Positions 8,950 to 16,242 of a DNA stretch of 32,337 bases are shown one piece after another; within the stretch, counting starts at the first letter, position 1, and each line of letters starts with the position of its first letter. Both the position numbers and the translations under genes were made by a program. The stretch is from a virus. Under the pieces are notes generated by a model, which saw nothing but the letters and a program-made list of their open reading frames with translations, did not search any database and was not told the origin of the DNA. The stretch covers positions 1 through 32,337 of IMG/VR virus record IMGVR_UViG_3300047497_000267. One strand, written 5' to 3'.

Positions 8950-10104
8950 TCAGGCCAGCGCGGGGTCGAAGCTGCGATGGGCGCCGCGCAGCGCCCGGGC
9001 CAGCGTGCTCTTATTGTCCATGAGCAGCCGCTGGAAGCTCTGGGCGTCGACGGCATGGATATGGATGTCGCCGCCCGCCGGCCTGCCGCCCCCGGCGAGG
9101 CCGGCGCGCAGCGGCTCGGCGATGCTGGCCGGCAGCACCATCTCGCGCTCATGCAGCTGGGTGACCGGGTTGATGCCGGCGGGAATATCGAAGCCGCCGC
9201 GGGCCGAGAACACGTCGAACGCCATCACCGCGGCGAAGGCCGTCGCGGCCGCGGCGGGCGCCAGGATCGGGCCCACGATGGGGATGCCGGCGACCGCGCT
9301 ATAGGCGCCCGATGCCGCCTTGTTGGCGTCGCCGAACACGCTGGCCGAGCCGGAGGCCGCCTGGGCGCTCTTGCCGGCGGCATCGGCCGCGGCAGCGGAG
9401 GCCGCGCGGGCGGCATCGCCGGCCTGGGAGGCCTCGGTCATCGTCAGTTCCGACGCGATCCAATTCTCCGCCCGCTTCACCGCCATGTTCACGAAGTCGG
9501 AGACGATCGAGCGGCTGATATTGGCCAATGCCTGCCGGAAATTCTCCTGACCGGTGATCATGCCGGTCAGCGATGAGGAGAAGGCGTTGCCGATCGGGGC
9601 CAGCATTTGCTGCCAGGCCTGCATCGATTCCCTTATCGCCGTCTGGTCGAGCTGCCTCAGCTTGGCGTTGTGCTGCAGCTCCAGCTGGTCGAGCTGGGCC
9701 TGGTATTGCTTTTGTGCGCCCAGCTTCTGGGCGTTGGCATCGTATTCCGCCTGGATATCGTCGCTCAGCTGCTTGAACTTCGCGTTCTCGATCGCCGCCT
9801 GCTGCTGGATTTCCTCGTCCGCCGAAATCCGGTTCAGCGTGCGCAGCTCCTGAACCTGGGCGGCCTGGGCCGCGAAGGCATCCTGGTCGGCCTTGCGCTT
9901 CGTGGCGCTGGTGTCGCTCGATCCCTCCACGTCCTGGAAGGTGAGAAGCTCGTCCAGCGCCTTTTTGCCGTTCACGTTCAGATCGGCCAGATTTCTCTTG
10001 AACCCCGCGATTGTCGCGCTGAAGTCGTCCAGCGCCCTATCCAGTCCGGTTTTCAGATCGTCAGTGGCGACGTTGAAGTTGATACCGATCGTGTTGTCGG
10101 CCAT
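8950..10104 (-). CDS. Tail tape measure protein, short
   Basis: The tape measure sets tail length and is carried inside the tail tube. This 384-residue version begins DNTIGINFNVATDDLKTGLDRAL. It has a long coiled-coil centre (ADEEIQQQAAIENAKFKQL, then QKQYQAQLDQLELQ) and an Ala-rich region, then a hydrophobic segment (GIPIVGPILAPAAAATAFAAVMAFDVF). It ends with GGDIHIHAVDAQSF near the C-terminus. This order is that of siphovirus tape measures, but the protein is small, so a short tail is predicted. The ATG at 10104 follows GGAGG at 5 bases. Confidence 0.86.
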   Translation of the reverse strand: MADNTIGINFNVATDDLKTGLDRALDDFSATIAGFKRNLADLNVNGKKALDELLTFQDVEGSSDTSATKRKADQDAFAAQAAQVQELRTLNRISADEEIQQQAAIENAKFKQLSDDIQAEYDANAQKLGAQKQYQAQLDQLELQHNAKLRQLDQTAIRESMQAWQQMLAPIGNAFSSSLTGMITGQENFRQALANISRSIVSDFVNMAVKRAENWIASELTMTEASQAGDAARAASAAAADAAGKSAQAASGSASVFGDANKAASGAYSAVAGIPIVGPILAPAAAATAFAAVMAFDVFSARGGFDIPAGINPVTQLHEREMVLPASIAEPLRAGLAGGGRPAGGDIHIHAVDAQSFQRLLMDNKSTLARALRGAHRSFDPALA

Positions 10105-10370
10105 GGCGGCCTCCATAAAAAAAGCCTAATGGGCGGTCGGGTACCACAAGCCCGGACAGAATGCCGAGCCAGGCTAGGTCGTAGCGTAAAGCTTTTGCCG
10201 ATCTAAAAAACGGACATCCAAGCCAGCGCACCTGGTTCGATTCGGCACGCTTTTCCAGGACTCGAGCCGATTATCCAATTTCGGCGTTTTCGCGACCTGC
10301 TGCCGGGTTTACAGTTTCTTCTCGAGCGCCGGAAAACCCGGAGCCGCAGGACCTCTTCGACGGTGGACTA

Positions 10371-10913
10371 ATGCGCAATCAGACGGTGCTGCAGCCGCTG
10401 TGCCTGGCCTTGCTTACCGTGGGCCTTTACGGCTGTGCCCCGCCTCTGAAAAGCGTTACCACTTACCCGATTGAAGATGGGCACGGCGAGATCAAGCGGC
10501 TGATGGTCGTCGCCACGATCCCACAATTCAAAGCCAAGGGCGCATCCCACGGCATGCACGAAGGGGCTTTTGAAACTGCGTTCAGGAGCGCGCTCGACAA
10601 TTGCGGGATCGATATCGATTTTCTCTTCGAAGAGCAGCTTTCCACCATCGCTGACGGCGCGGAAGCCGTTCGGACGTTTTCCCCCGACGCACTTCTCGCC
10701 CTCGACAAACATTATGACGAAGCCGAGCAACGCTATTCGGCCAACGTGATCGTTATGGCGACAAAGAAGATTGCCTGGAGGGCCGATATCGTTATGCGCA
10801 ATGGCGCAGGGAGAGACGAGGCATTGGCTGCGACAATCGTCGATCGCCTGAAAAGCGACGCCGTCCTCGGGCCCTCCTGCCTAAAGCCCGACGCCCTGCA
10901 GCGCGCGCCTTAG
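10371..10913 (+). CDS. Putative lipoprotein of unknown function
   Basis: A 180-residue protein with a lipoprotein signal: positive N-terminus, hydrophobic LCLALLTVG and lipobox LYGC with C22 as the lipidated residue. The following residues (APP) do not include Asp at +2, so outer-membrane sorting is possible. The mature part is mixed alpha/beta, with KRLMVVATIP and NVIVMATKKIAWRADIVMR strands. No family is recognised. It is on the plus strand, convergent with the TonB_C protein gene 15 bases away, and is opposite to the tape measure gene. The 250 bases upstream (10117-10370) contain no gene that I can support. Confidence 0.68.
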   Translation: MRNQTVLQPLCLALLTVGLYGCAPPLKSVTTYPIEDGHGEIKRLMVVATIPQFKAKGASHGMHEGAFETAFRSALDNCGIDIDFLFEEQLSTIADGAEAVRTFSPDALLALDKHYDEAEQRYSANVIVMATKKIAWRADIVMRNGAGRDEALAATIVDRLKSDAVLGPSCLKPDALQRAP

Positions 10914-10928
10914 GCCCGCACGCCCGAG

Positions 10929-12041
10929 CTAGTTCTGCCCGACAATCCTGACGATCCGGTCCGGTATTTCAATCGGCATTCCATCTTTGACGAACGGCGT
11001 GAACTGCGTCTCCTGCAATTGTTTAACAGCCTCGTTTGTCGGCAGGTTCGGCTCCGACGTAGCGACGACCTGGATGTCCTTTGTCGTGCCGGTCGTGGTC
11101 AGCGTGTATTTCAGCTTGATCCATTGATGCGGCTTCAAATAGTGCCCCGCCGATTGCGGCGTATCGACCAGCCGATAGTTGAATCGGTAATAGACCGGCG
11201 CCTCCTCGGGGCCGTTCGGCCCTTGAACCGGCGTGAACGTCCAGTGCTGGATGGCGTCGAGGGAGGCCTTCTCGAAATAGCCTTTCGGGAAGCACATTTC
11301 GATGTGCGGATCCGCGACCGTTCCATCCTTCCGAACGGTAAACTCCAAATCGCAAGTGCCTTGGAGACCGCGGCTTTCCGCGTCGCTCGGATATGTCGGT
11401 GCCTTGGTCCTGCCCGGATGCCCCCTTAGTCTCGCCTTGTCCATCGTGAAGTCGATAGTCCGGGTCAGATGTGTCGGCGGCGCGTTGGGATCGGCCAGCG
11501 GCTCAAATCTGGCGGCCTTCACCACGCCGACCGCCGCCTCATCGAAAAGGCCCGGCGTTGTGGCACTCACCACCTTGATATTCGTCGTATCGCCATCGGC
11601 CGTCACGTCGAATTCCAGAACGACTTTGCCCTCCGCTTTCGCGAGATATGCCGCTTCTGGATAGAACGGTGCGGGCGCATAGAGAACCGCCCGCTCGGGC
11701 GACGGAGTGTCCGGCTTGAAGCGCAGCAGAATGGCGTTATTCGGTTGGTCTACAGGCTTGCCGTCGACCGTACGCGGTCGATAGACCCAGTTCGCGACAG
11801 CGGTGAGTGCCGCGCCATCGAAGACGCCCTTGGGATTGCTCTCGATGACGGCGGCATCATGGACATGCCCGTCCGCGCCGATCTTGAACGAGAGTTTCAC
11901 CGTTCCCTCGGCACTCCCCGCGCTGTCGGGATAGGCCGGCGCCGGCCGGTCGACAGGGACCGCCGGCTGAACGGCGTCCGCCGCAAAGGCGCTTACGGGC
12001 GCAGCCAGCAAAGCGGCAAGGATCGCAATCGTCGAGCGCAT
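10929..12041 (-). CDS. Exported protein with three to four TonB C-terminal domains
   Basis: A 370-residue protein. Residues 1-21 are a signal peptide (STIAILAALLAAPVSAFA). Then come tandem TonB_C-like units at about 35-110, 125-200, 215-290 and a degenerate one at 305-365. Each has a start like AP-YP, then EG-V-L-F-V--DG, then V--S-P-G-FD-AA and W/F-P. Classical TonB has one such domain and an N-terminal membrane anchor with a proline-rich spacer; both are lacking here. This protein should be free in the periplasm, so its role is not energy transfer in the usual way. The ATG at 12041 follows GGGAGGAAAA; the frame upstream to 12170 is rejected. Confidence 0.82.
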   Translation of the reverse strand: MRSTIAILAALLAAPVSAFAADAVQPAVPVDRPAPAYPDSAGSAEGTVKLSFKIGADGHVHDAAVIESNPKGVFDGAALTAVANWVYRPRTVDGKPVDQPNNAILLRFKPDTPSPERAVLYAPAPFYPEAAYLAKAEGKVVLEFDVTADGDTTNIKVVSATTPGLFDEAAVGVVKAARFEPLADPNAPPTHLTRTIDFTMDKARLRGHPGRTKAPTYPSDAESRGLQGTCDLEFTVRKDGTVADPHIEMCFPKGYFEKASLDAIQHWTFTPVQGPNGPEEAPVYYRFNYRLVDTPQSAGHYLKPHQWIKLKYTLTTTGTTKDIQVVATSEPNLPTNEAVKQLQETQFTPFVKDGMPIEIPDRIVRIVGQN

Positions 12042-12194
12042 TTTTCCTCCCTCTTGGCCAACAAAATGCGGGACGCTTGAGGCGGTTGCAATCGGATTTT
12101 GTGCTAGCCGGACGGGAACCCAGTATATGACTTTGCTGCCGGAGAGGACTAAACCTTCTGCCAAGTCCAAATCCGGCCAGGAACTCGTCGTCTC

Positions 12195-12217
12195 AAATAA
12201 AAAATGCCCGACGGGCG
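12195..12217 (-). terminator. Intrinsic terminator after the exported protein gene
   Basis: On the minus strand, GCCCGTCGGGC is followed at once by ATTTTTTATTT. The stem is short but GC-only, and the T-run is strong. It lies 14 bases after the stop codon and faces in the direction of tail-gene transcription. Confidence 0.65.
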
Positions 12218-12230
12218 CCTGAGGAGATTG

Positions 12231-12884
12231 CTACCTGTCGATGCCGTCCAGTATGCCGTTGGTGAAATGAAGGGCGTTGTGGTTGGGATAGCGCCACTCT
12301 TTCTTCAGAACATCATAGTAGTCGCCATTCCTTACCGCGTGCTGAACGCGTTGCACTTTCTTGCTGAGTGGGGCACCCCATGCGCCGGCCAGCACCGCGT
12401 CCTCGTGCATGCCGAGAATGACGCCCGGAAGCTTTCTCCTCTCGTCTGCTGCCTTCTTCGGCAGTCGGTCGAGGAAGGAGGGATAGATGGGCGCTACAAC
12501 CGGTGCCTCTATCGATAGTTTATCCTTCAACTGGATCAGGGATAACTTATCGATCACGTCGGGAGATAGAGCCGTCCAGCCGGTCGGTACGCCATCGAAG
12601 GTAACTTGTAGCCCGACCAAGGAATCAGTGATCGGACCCACTGAAACGACCTTGAAATGTCCGGACCGCTGGACGCAGCTCTCCATTGTCTTAAGCCCTG
12701 GACAGACGGGTATATGGAGTGAGGGCGGAATCAAAAAGTCCTTGCCGACATAACGTTGAGCTTCGGCGGCGGAAATGACCCCCTTCGGTTGGTTGTCTGC
12801 GGCCCTCGTCAAATTCGGATAGGCGCAACAGGCGAGCACGACCGCAGCAGCCATGCTGCTGATATAGCCTTTAAGATTTCGCAA
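12231..12884 (-). CDS. Exported protein of unknown function
   Basis: A 217-residue protein with a signal peptide (residues 1-29, hydrophobic MAAAVVLACCAY, likely cleavage after TRA). The start is TTG at 12884, 5 bases after GGAGG. The mature part has a pair of cysteines (CPGLKTMESC) and an Arg/Lys-rich middle, and ends HNALHFTNGILDGIDR. I recognise no family. The start overlaps the last 14 bases of the gpT-like frame, so the gene begins exactly at the end of a phage gene. A terminator follows its stop. It is AT-richer than the tail genes. Confidence 0.72.
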   Translation of the reverse strand: MRNLKGYISSMAAAVVLACCAYPNLTRAADNQPKGVISAAEAQRYVGKDFLIPPSLHIPVCPGLKTMESCVQRSGHFKVVSVGPITDSLVGLQVTFDGVPTGWTALSPDVIDKLSLIQLKDKLSIEAPVVAPIYPSFLDRLPKKAADERRKLPGVILGMHEDAVLAGAWGAPLSKKVQRVQHAVRNGDYYDVLKKEWRYPNHNALHFTNGILDGIDR

Positions 12885-13131
12885 AACCGCCTCCCCTGCC
12901 GAAAACGGCCATCAGATCCGATAGATCGTTTGTTCTGTTTCCGTTTTCTTTATAATGTACCGAGTGTGAGAGCAAAAGATGTATGGGCGGGAATTTCTGC
13001 CAATAGGCGGCAAGCTCTTGGAACTGCGGCAACGTCATCTCGTCGATGTCGGGCCAGCGATAGCCGCAGGCCGTGGCGATCAGCCCGTAGATGTCGCCCC
13101 AGCGGAAGGGCTCGCCGCCTGGGCTTCCCCC
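12871..13131 (-). CDS. gpT-like extension made by probable -1 frameshift
   Basis: In the -1 frame relative to the chaperone, the minus strand encodes GGEPFRWGDIYGLIATACGY, then RWPDIDEMTLPQFQELAAYW, then PPIHLLL, and ends with NDLSDLMAVFGRGG before TAA at 12871. It has no start of its own. The coding pattern looks like the second half of tail chaperones in alphaproteobacterial phages. The likely slip point is the run of five G residues (minus strand) at 13127-13131 in TCGGGGGAAG. The fusion would be about 180 residues. The exact slip codon is uncertain. Confidence 0.65.
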   Translation of the reverse strand, partial: GGSPGGEPFRWGDIYGLIATACGYRWPDIDEMTLPQFQELAAYWQKFPPIHLLLSHSVHYKENGNRTNDLSDLMAVFGRGGGFAKS

Positions 13132-13409
13132 GATGCGGGAACCCGCCGCTCGAGGCCGGACAGGACCGCGACGGTCGAGACCGCGTTCTGCAGCTCGGGC
13201 ACCGTCGGCGAAAGGTCGTCGAAGGCGGCGCGGGTGAAACTCGCGTCCGCGGTCATGATCGCCGCGGCCACGATGTCGCCCTGCGCCTCCAGCTTGGCCT
13301 CGCTGTCGATGCCCAGTTCCAGGAACAGCGGCAGGATCCGTTTCAGGTCGCGGAATTTGAGCGGCGCGACGGCGTAGTCCCGGCCGCCCAGCGTGATGGT
13401 ATCGGTCAT
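13080..13409 (-). CDS. Tail assembly chaperone (gpG-like)
   Basis: A 109-residue protein beginning TITLGGRDYAVAPLKFRDLKRILPLFL, a pattern of short tail assembly chaperones encoded between tail tube and tape measure genes. These bind the tape measure during tail assembly. The last 20 residues (SGEAQAASPSAGATSTG) are low-complexity. A second open frame overlaps them and continues to 12871, as expected for a programmed frameshift. Confidence 0.8.
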   Translation of the reverse strand: MTDTITLGGRDYAVAPLKFRDLKRILPLFLELGIDSEAKLEAQGDIVAAAIMTADASFTRAAFDDLSPTVPELQNAVSTVAVLSGLERRVPASGEAQAASPSAGATSTG

Positions 13410-13413
13410 CGCG

Positions 13414-14154
13414 CTACTCGCTCAGCCAGATGTTGCCGATATTGCCGGCCGCGTCGGCGGCGGCCTGGAAATCGAATTCCGGGATCATGAAGTCCTCGTT
13501 CTTGAAGGCAAGCGACAGCTTGGGCGCGATCACCGAATTCAGCTGAAGGTTCAGCAGCTTGCCCTGGTACTGCTCGTTCAGCACCAGGCTGAAGGTCGGC
13601 GCCGAGCCCATCAGCTGGTTGCTGAGCGACAGGCTGGTGCCGGTCGTGGTGGTATAGCTGTAGGTGATCAGCAGGCCGGCGTTGCCGTCCGCGGCGCTGA
13701 ACGTATAGACGCCGGTGCTGCTGTTCACCGTGTATTGCCCGGCGGCGGGCCCGCTCGCCACCTGGGTCAGCATCGTGCCGGTCGCGGCATAGGCGACGCC
13801 CAGATCGGCGACGAAGTTCGCATGATTGGCGACCTGGATCGTGCGGCCGCCGGTGCCCGGCACCGTGCCGGCCTCGTTCAGCTGGGTCAGCGTGTTGCCG
13901 GTCGAGACCGTCTGGCCGAAGAAGATATTGTTGAAATTGGCGGCGCTGATCTTCGCCGCCTTGGCCTTGCCGGTGATCTTGAGCCCGCCGCGCGCCAGCG
14001 CCGCCGGCGCCTGGAACTGGCCGGTCAGTTCCTTGATGGTGAAGCTGAGATCGAGCTGCACCTCCTGAAGCGTACCGAACTGCGCCGGCGTCGCCAGCGC
14101 AGTATCGGTTCGGAGCGCGATCAGCGCCCCGACCCCGAATGCATATTGCGTCAT
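13414..14154 (-). CDS. Major tail tube protein
   Basis: A 246-residue protein that would polymerise into the tail tube. The N-terminal FGVGALIALRT is followed by a typical tube-protein beta region (VQLDLSFTIKELTGQFQAPAAL, KITGKAKAAKISAANFNNIFFG). Residues 105-175 hold a Gly/Thr-rich inserted part (GVYTFSAADGNAGLLITYSY). The C-terminal half ends in FSLVLNEQYQGKLLNLQLNSV and FDFQAAADAAGNIGNI. Length, position after the terminator-like gene, and position before the chaperone all fit. Confidence 0.85.
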   Translation of the reverse strand: MTQYAFGVGALIALRTDTALATPAQFGTLQEVQLDLSFTIKELTGQFQAPAALARGGLKITGKAKAAKISAANFNNIFFGQTVSTGNTLTQLNEAGTVPGTGGRTIQVANHANFVADLGVAYAATGTMLTQVASGPAAGQYTVNSSTGVYTFSAADGNAGLLITYSYTTTTGTSLSLSNQLMGSAPTFSLVLNEQYQGKLLNLQLNSVIAPKLSLAFKNEDFMIPEFDFQAAADAAGNIGNIWLSE

Positions 14155-14156
14155 GC

Positions 14157-14378
14157 TCAGATCTCCCGGATCGACGCGATGGCGGTGGAGAGCGCGCCCA
14201 GGGCCGAGCGCAGATGGTTGTAGGCGTCGACCGATTTAGCGACCGGCGAGCCGATGATGTGGGTGTTGAACCAGCCCTCGATGGCGGCCTCGATCGCCGC
14301 CACCGATGGCAGGGCGGGGATCGGAGAGGCGGGAACGGCCGGGGCGGCTTGCGTGGCTTGTGTAGTATTGTCGGTCAT
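14157..14378 (-). CDS. 73-aa phage protein of unknown function
   Basis: A short protein with an excellent ribosome binding site (AAAGGAG, 5 bases before the ATG). The first 30 residues are Ala/Pro/Thr-rich and probably disordered; the rest forms one or two helices (SVAAIEAAIEGWF, then YNHLRSALGALSTAIASI). It lies 11 bases after the tail terminator-like gene and 2 bases before the tail tube gene. It could be a small tail or assembly factor. Confidence 0.75.
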   Translation of the reverse strand: MTDNTTQATQAAPAVPASPIPALPSVAAIEAAIEGWFNTHIIGSPVAKSVDAYNHLRSALGALSTAIASIREI

Positions 14379-14389
14379 GATGGCTCCTT

Positions 14390-14824
14390 TCAGGGTGTGA
14401 GGATGTCGACAGGCACGATGGCGTAGGCATATTCGCCCAGCAGCCCTTCGTCGGTTTCGATGCGGCCGTTGATCGTGACCCGCCGCGCCAGGCCGCCCAG
14501 CGTCAGCACGCGGGCGGCATCGTCGGCGCCGAAGGATCGCTCGATCGCATCCAGCATCGGGTTCAGCAGCGACGAGGTCGGAAAGCTCTTGTCGCCGGAA
14601 TGGACATAGAGAACGAGGTCGAGATGCATCGTCCGCTTCAGCGGCTGCATCCCGCTCCAGGCGACCGTCTCGCCCTTGTAGATTTGAAACAATGCGGGGC
14701 AATTGCCCGAACCCACATCCTGCGGCGACTTCAATCGCCGGCTGGCGATCCTGAGATCGGTGAGGCCGGTTGCGTTGCTCGTCAGATGGGCGAACAAGGC
14801 CGCCTGGATCGCTTCGCGGTTCAT
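14390..14824 (-). CDS. Tail terminator-like protein
   Basis: A 144-residue protein in the position of tail terminator proteins (lambda gpU-like), which cap the finished tail tube and join it to the neck. It begins with a helix (REAIQAALFAHL), has central beta strands (CPALFQIYKGE, MHLDLVLYVHSG), a helix with NPMLDAIERSF, and ends with strands (EYAYAIVPVDIL). This agrees with the family fold, though identity is low to anything I recall. It overlaps the gp10-like gene by 4 bases. Confidence 0.7.
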   Translation of the reverse strand: MNREAIQAALFAHLTSNATGLTDLRIASRRLKSPQDVGSGNCPALFQIYKGETVAWSGMQPLKRTMHLDLVLYVHSGDKSFPTSSLLNPMLDAIERSFGADDAARVLTLGGLARRVTINGRIETDEGLLGEYAYAIVPVDILTP

Positions 14825-15291
14825 ACCAGCACCTCCGCCACGGCCGCCGCGATGCCATCGCCGATCTGGACAGACAGGTCGGCGAGCGCGCTGCGCAGAT
14901 AGGAATGGGCTGGATAGTCGACGCGCCGGCCGTAGGGGCCGACCTCGGCCTCCACCGGCCGGATCGGCCGGCCGAAGGCCTGCGTCATCAGCCGCAGATG
15001 AGCGCGGACGCTTTCGCTGCCGCTGAAGCCATATTCCTGGAAGGCGGCATAGGGCGCCGTCGCGCTCAGGCTCGCTGACATTCCGCCGGTCTGATCGAGA
15101 CGCATCGCCAGCGATGCGCGAAGCGTTCCGGTCCGGGCATTCAGCACGCCGCCGGACAGATTCGCGTCGACCCGATCGCGTAGCCGGGCCAGAAGATCGG
15201 CCGTCGCGGCCTGCACCGCGTTTTCGGCCCGATCGGGCAGGGCCGCCAGCCGGTCCAGCACCGCATCGGCCTTGAGGGTCGCGCCGATCAC
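14821..15291 (-). CDS. Neck/minor tail protein, HK97 gp10-like
   Basis: A 156-residue protein of the gp10-like head-closure type. Recognisable parts are VQAATADLLARLRDRV near the N-terminus, TGTLRASLAMRL, then ATAPYAAFQEYGF, and HSYLRSALADLSVQI near the end. The pattern of an aromatic YAxxxEYG turn followed by a late helix is typical. The GTG start overlaps the connector stop as GTGA (15288-15291), and its own stop overlaps the next start as ATGA, so the three genes are translationally coupled. Confidence 0.8.
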   Translation of the reverse strand: MIGATLKADAVLDRLAALPDRAENAVQAATADLLARLRDRVDANLSGGVLNARTGTLRASLAMRLDQTGGMSASLSATAPYAAFQEYGFSGSESVRAHLRLMTQAFGRPIRPVEAEVGPYGRRVDYPAHSYLRSALADLSVQIGDGIAAAVAEVLV

Positions 15292-15848
15292 GCCAGGTTC
15301 GCCCGCGTATAGCGCGCGATCACGCCGGCGACGAAGGCGCTGACATCCTTTTGGCTATAGGATGTCGTCGCCATGCCGCCGATGCTTTCGGACACCTTGC
15401 CCAGCCGGTCCCGCCCGCGATAGCGCAGGCCCACCAGCTCCACCACCGCCTCGGCGACATCGGCCGGCGCTGCGGGATAGCCGGCGGTGTAGGTCACCGC
15501 GACATTGACCAGGCCGCGCCCGAACCAATGGCCGAACAGCAGGACGATATTGCCGTTCAGCCGCCAGCCGGGTTCCCCCGGCGCCAGCGCCTCCGGCACG
15601 ACCGCCCCATCGATGCTGAGCGACGTCACGGACGTCACCGGCGTATTGCGCAGATACAGCCGCCCGTTGCCCTTGCCGTCATAGAGTTCGCTATAATTCT
15701 GCTCCAGGATCGGCCGGCCGCAGGCGGTGACGAAGAAGGCGCTGGCCGCCGAGATCAGGCGGGCGAGCACGGCGTCATCGTTCGATTGCAGGTCGCCGCC
15801 CAGATAGGCCTTTACGTCGGCCAGGGAGACGAGATCGCCTTGCGTCAT
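15288..15848 (-). CDS. Head-tail connector (gp6-like adaptor)
   Basis: A 186-residue adaptor that would sit below the portal and begin the neck. Features are a helical N-terminus (LADVKAYLGGDL, then VLARLISAASAFFVTACGRP), a beta-rich middle (LYLRNTPVTSVTSLSIDG), VAVTYTAGYPAAPADVAEAVVELVGLRYR, and a C-terminal AFVAGVIARYTR. This layout matches phage connector/gp6-like families in which DvaeAv-v-lv-yryr follows a TAGYP turn. GGAGG lies 6 bases before the ATG. The gene is first in a run of tail genes that overlap each other by 4 bases. The hipBA operator array lies directly upstream. Confidence 0.82.
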   Translation of the reverse strand: MTQGDLVSLADVKAYLGGDLQSNDDAVLARLISAASAFFVTACGRPILEQNYSELYDGKGNGRLYLRNTPVTSVTSLSIDGAVVPEALAPGEPGWRLNGNIVLLFGHWFGRGLVNVAVTYTAGYPAAPADVAEAVVELVGLRYRGRDRLGKVSESIGGMATTSYSQKDVSAFVAGVIARYTRANLA

Positions 15849-15873
15849 GGCTGGCCTCCACGCTTTAGGAATT

Positions 15874-15970
15874 ATACGATATGGCGTATATTTATTGATT
15901 ATACCATTTTCCGTATAAATTGAATTTATACGTTATTCCGTATATTGAAAATTTATACGGCTAAGCGTAT
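15874..15970. repeat. Array of four 16-bp palindromic operators at 27-bp period
   Basis: Four copies of ATACG-N6-CGTAT start at 15874, 15901, 15928 and 15955. Site two has ATACC in its left arm; the others are perfect. The spacing is exactly 27 bases each time, with 11-base AT-rich spacers between the sites. The array fills the space between the divergent connector gene and hipB. It is best explained as a HipB operator array that also lies over the region upstream of the minus-strand tail genes. Confidence 0.85.
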
Positions 15971-15973
15971 ATT
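15945..15973 (+). promoter_or_regulatory. hipBA promoter
   Basis: TTGAAA at 15945-15950 and TATATT at 15968-15973 are separated by exactly 17 bases. Transcription would start near 15980, just at the AAAGGAG ribosome binding site. The fourth palindrome (15955-15970) fills the spacer, so bound HipB would block polymerase directly. Confidence 0.7.
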
Positions 15974-15996
15974 TTTGCGGAAAGGAGTATGCCGCT

Positions 15997-16242
15997 TTGG
16001 AACAGCTCGCCCGCAGCATCGACCAAATCGGCAACGCCGTCCGCCGGCGCCGAAAGTTATTGAAGCTTTCCCAAACTCAGCTTTGCGAGCGCACCGGCTT
16101 GCGCCAGGCGACCATCTCCGAGCTTGAGGCCGGCGACAGGAATGCAAGGCTGAGCACCTTGTTCGCCGTACTGGCCGCCCTCGATCTCGAATTGGTTGTC
16201 CGTGACCGCACGACGGGACCGAGAATCGAAGACATTTTCTGA
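15997..16242 (+). CDS. hipB: HipB antitoxin, XRE-type DNA-binding protein
   Basis: An 81-residue repressor and antitoxin with a Cro/C1-type helix-turn-helix at about 24-47 (LSQTQLCERTGLRQATISELEAG). It ends in a short C-terminal tail (GPRIEDIF) like the flexible end of HipB. The start is TTG at 15997: AAAGGAG lies 9 bases upstream, and the nearer ATG at 15989 is out of frame. The gene sits directly after four regularly spaced palindromes at 15874-15970, which are its probable operators. The stop overlaps hipA by one base. Confidence 0.9.
   Translation: MEQLARSIDQIGNAVRRRRKLLKLSQTQLCERTGLRQATISELEAGDRNARLSTLFAVLAALDLELVVRDRTTGPRIEDIF

Noticed and set aside
8308-9576. Long plus-strand open frame (422 codons) across the DUF2460 and tape measure genes
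   Set aside because: It is the antisense shadow of GC-rich minus-strand genes; the Arg/Gly/Ala-rich product has no domain and the opposite genes are clearly real.
10120-10127. Run of seven T on the minus strand before the tape measure gene, as a terminator
   Set aside because: No convincing GC stem precedes it, and the ribosome binding site follows immediately.
10234-10243. tRNA-like T-loop sequence GGTTCGATTC
   Set aside because: The flanking bases do not pair as a T stem and no acceptor or anticodon arm can be folded around it, so neither a tRNA nor an attachment site is supported.
12042-12170. N-terminal extension of the TonB_C protein
   Set aside because: The upstream codons precede a clear signal peptide and a good ribosome binding site at the ATG at 12041.
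15874-15970. Regular short repeats that could suggest a CRISPR array
   Set aside because: Repeats are only 16 bp and palindromic, spacers are 11 bp and alike, and hipB follows directly. An operator array explains all of this.
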